Of a stretch of 43,163 bases of DNA, positions 42,222 through 43,163 are shown one piece after another. The DNA lies in assembly GCA_027306855.1 (NCBI GenBank), contig DAHUYZ010000012.1, positions 1 to 43,163 of the forward strand, read 5' to 3'. Positions within the stretch are counted from its first letter, which is position 1. Each line of letters begins with the position of its first letter. The notes under the pieces were generated by a model that searched no databases, was not told the DNA's origin, and saw only the letters and a list, made by a program, of their open reading frames with translations. The stretch is from Solirubrobacterales bacterium (lineage in GTDB: Bacteria > Actinomycetota > Thermoleophilia > Solirubrobacterales > Solirubrobacteraceae). Position numbers and translations under genes: made by a program.

Positions 42222-43163
42222 GTGAGCGCCTCCCTGTATTCCAACGCACTCGCGCCGTTCCTCGACGAGACCGCCCGCCTGCTGCCGGCTGGCGCTGAGA
42301 TATTCGACGCCCACACCCATCTCGGCCTCGACGAGGACGGGCGTTCGCTCGATCTGCGCACACTGCTCTCCCAGCTCGACGACGCGGGGGCCCGCCGTGC
42401 GTGCGTCTTCCCGCTGCACGACCCCGAGCGCCGGCCTTCCTACACCGCGCCGAACGACCGGGTTCTCGCGTGGTCGGCGCAAAGCGAAGGGCGGCTGATC
42501 CCGTTCTGCCGGCTCGATCCCGCCGACGAGCCGCTCAGAGAGGGGGCGCGCTGCCTGGAAAAGGGGGCACGCGGCATCAAGCTGCATCCTCGTGCGCAGT
42601 CGTTCTCGTTCGACGGCAAGGAGATGGACGGAATTTTCGAGCTCGCCGAGCAGGCGCGTGTCCCGATCCTGATCCACGCCGGTCGCGGCATGCCGCCGAT
42701 TGCCGGCGGGCTTGCGGATCTGGCGTTGCGCCATCCCGAGGTCGTTCTGATCCTGGCGCATGCCGCGATCTGCGATCAGGGGACGCTGACCTCCCGTTTG
42801 GCCGACCATCCGGGCGTGCTGTACGACACGTCGTGCTTCTTTGCGATCGACGTGATCGAGCTGCTGGCGCGCGTGCCGGCCGAGCGTGTCGTGTTCGCGT
42901 CCGATCCTCCTTACGGCCTGCCGGCGAGCGGCCTCTACATGACCCTGCGGGTCGCTTCGTGCCTCGGCCTGGACGAAGCGGCTACACGCGCGATCCTGGG
43001 CGGGACGATGGCGGGACTGCTCGACGGGCAGGGCCTGCCCGTGAGGAGCCCGCCGCCCGGTCACAACACGATCTCCCTTGCGAGTCGCCTCGCGCGCGCG
43101 TACGGGTATGGGAGCCTTGCTGGGCCCGCGCTGTTCGCCGGCGCCGTCGAACAGGCGAAGGGC
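42222..43163 (+). CDS. amidohydrolase-family metal-dependent hydrolase, 3' end cut by window edge
   Basis: I translated this frame by hand from GTG 42222; it is open for 314 codons to the right edge. The product begins VSASLYSNALAPFLDETA. It has the HxH metal motif IFDAHTHLGLDEDG, ARGIKLHPRAQ, LIHAGRGMPPI, VILAHAAICD and FASDPPYG (metal Asp), the order typical of amidohydrolase-2/TatD-like TIM barrels. The substrate is unknown. No ATG occurs in frame before the upstream stop at 42189, which supports GTG. It is divergent from yqeY across a 198-nt gap in which I see only a short CGTAC-5nt-GTACG repeat (42113-42127). Confidence 0.85.
   Translation, partial: MSASLYSNALAPFLDETARLLPAGAEIFDAHTHLGLDEDGRSLDLRTLLSQLDDAGARRACVFPLHDPERRPSYTAPNDRVLAWSAQSEGRLIPFCRLDPADEPLREGARCLEKGARGIKLHPRAQSFSFDGKEMDGIFELAEQARVPILIHAGRGMPPIAGGLADLALRHPEVVLILAHAAICDQGTLTSRLADHPGVLYDTSCFFAIDVIELLARVPAERVVFASDPPYGLPASGLYMTLRVASCLGLDEAATRAILGGTMAGLLDGQGLPVRSPPPGHNTISLASRLARAYGYGSLAGPALFAGAVEQAKG

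Noticed and set aside
41592-43064. 490-codon extension of the yqeY frame
   Set aside because: The upstream part is antisense to the amidohydrolase gene; YqeY begins at ATG 42023.

Overview
The window is a dense block of housekeeping and biosynthetic genes from a high-GC Gram-positive bacterium, most likely a deep-branching actinobacterium. The Thermoleophilia/Solirubrobacterales are my best guess, by inference only. Supporting signs are the GC-rich codon use, many GTG/TTG starts, an actinobacterial/Bacillus-type SOS box before uvrA, a K+-independent membrane pyrophosphatase, a Rex repressor, and many operon-leading genes whose start codon lies 6-10 nt after a -10-like hexamer with no Shine-Dalgarno sequence (probable leaderless mRNAs). 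I see no prophage, insertion sequence, CRISPR array, tRNA or rRNA. No stretch longer than 300 bases lacks a gene; the largest gaps are about 200 bases (8284-8482 and 42024-42221).

Layout, left to right. 1-2920 (minus): the 5' part of an APC-family permease running off the edge, a small membrane protein and the proton-pumping pyrophosphatase hppA. 3018-8283 (minus): one tightly overlapped operon, tsaE-tsaB-rimI-tsaD-glutaredoxin-rex-glutamate/cysteine ligase-DUF1844-like protein, linking tRNA t6A modification to thiol/redox genes. 8346-9190 (minus): a family-4 uracil-DNA glycosylase with a structured 3' region and the only canonical intrinsic terminator. 9308-11693 (plus): panC-panD-panB for pantothenate. 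11642-15147 (minus): SOS-boxed uvrA followed by a hexapeptide acyltransferase. 15205-20926 (minus): rpsA-coaE-lytic transglycosylase-uvrB-metallohydrolase. 21044-22303 (plus): a geranylgeranyl-reductase-like flavoprotein. 22316-25401 (minus): polA and a DMT-type small transporter. 25506-27961 (plus): an ACT-domain malic enzyme and a TIGR01777 epimerase-like protein.

28005-38113 (minus) carries a complete tryptophan set. hisIE-trpE-trpG-trpD-trpC is followed by an HtrA-type protease, then trpF-trpB-trpA, a 53-residue membrane protein and an orphan substrate-binding lipoprotein. 38191-39216 (plus) is an ArsA/Get3-like ATPase. 39220-42023 (minus) is the yqeY-phoH-ybeY-era ribosome-maturation operon. 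42222 onward (plus) is an amidohydrolase running off the right edge.

Functionally the window joins pantothenate/CoA synthesis (panBCD, coaE), tryptophan synthesis, nucleotide excision and base excision repair (uvrA, uvrB, UDG, polA), translation (rpsA, tsaBDE, rimI, ybeY, era) and redox/energy genes. Nothing is unmistakably a new system. The observations most worth a second look are the leaderless-start architecture, the SOS box over the uvrA promoter while uvrB sits in a ribosomal-protein operon, the t6A-redox operon, the mini-ORF plus structured RNA after the UDG gene, and the C-rich panC-panD leader with a G-quadruplex motif on its template strand.
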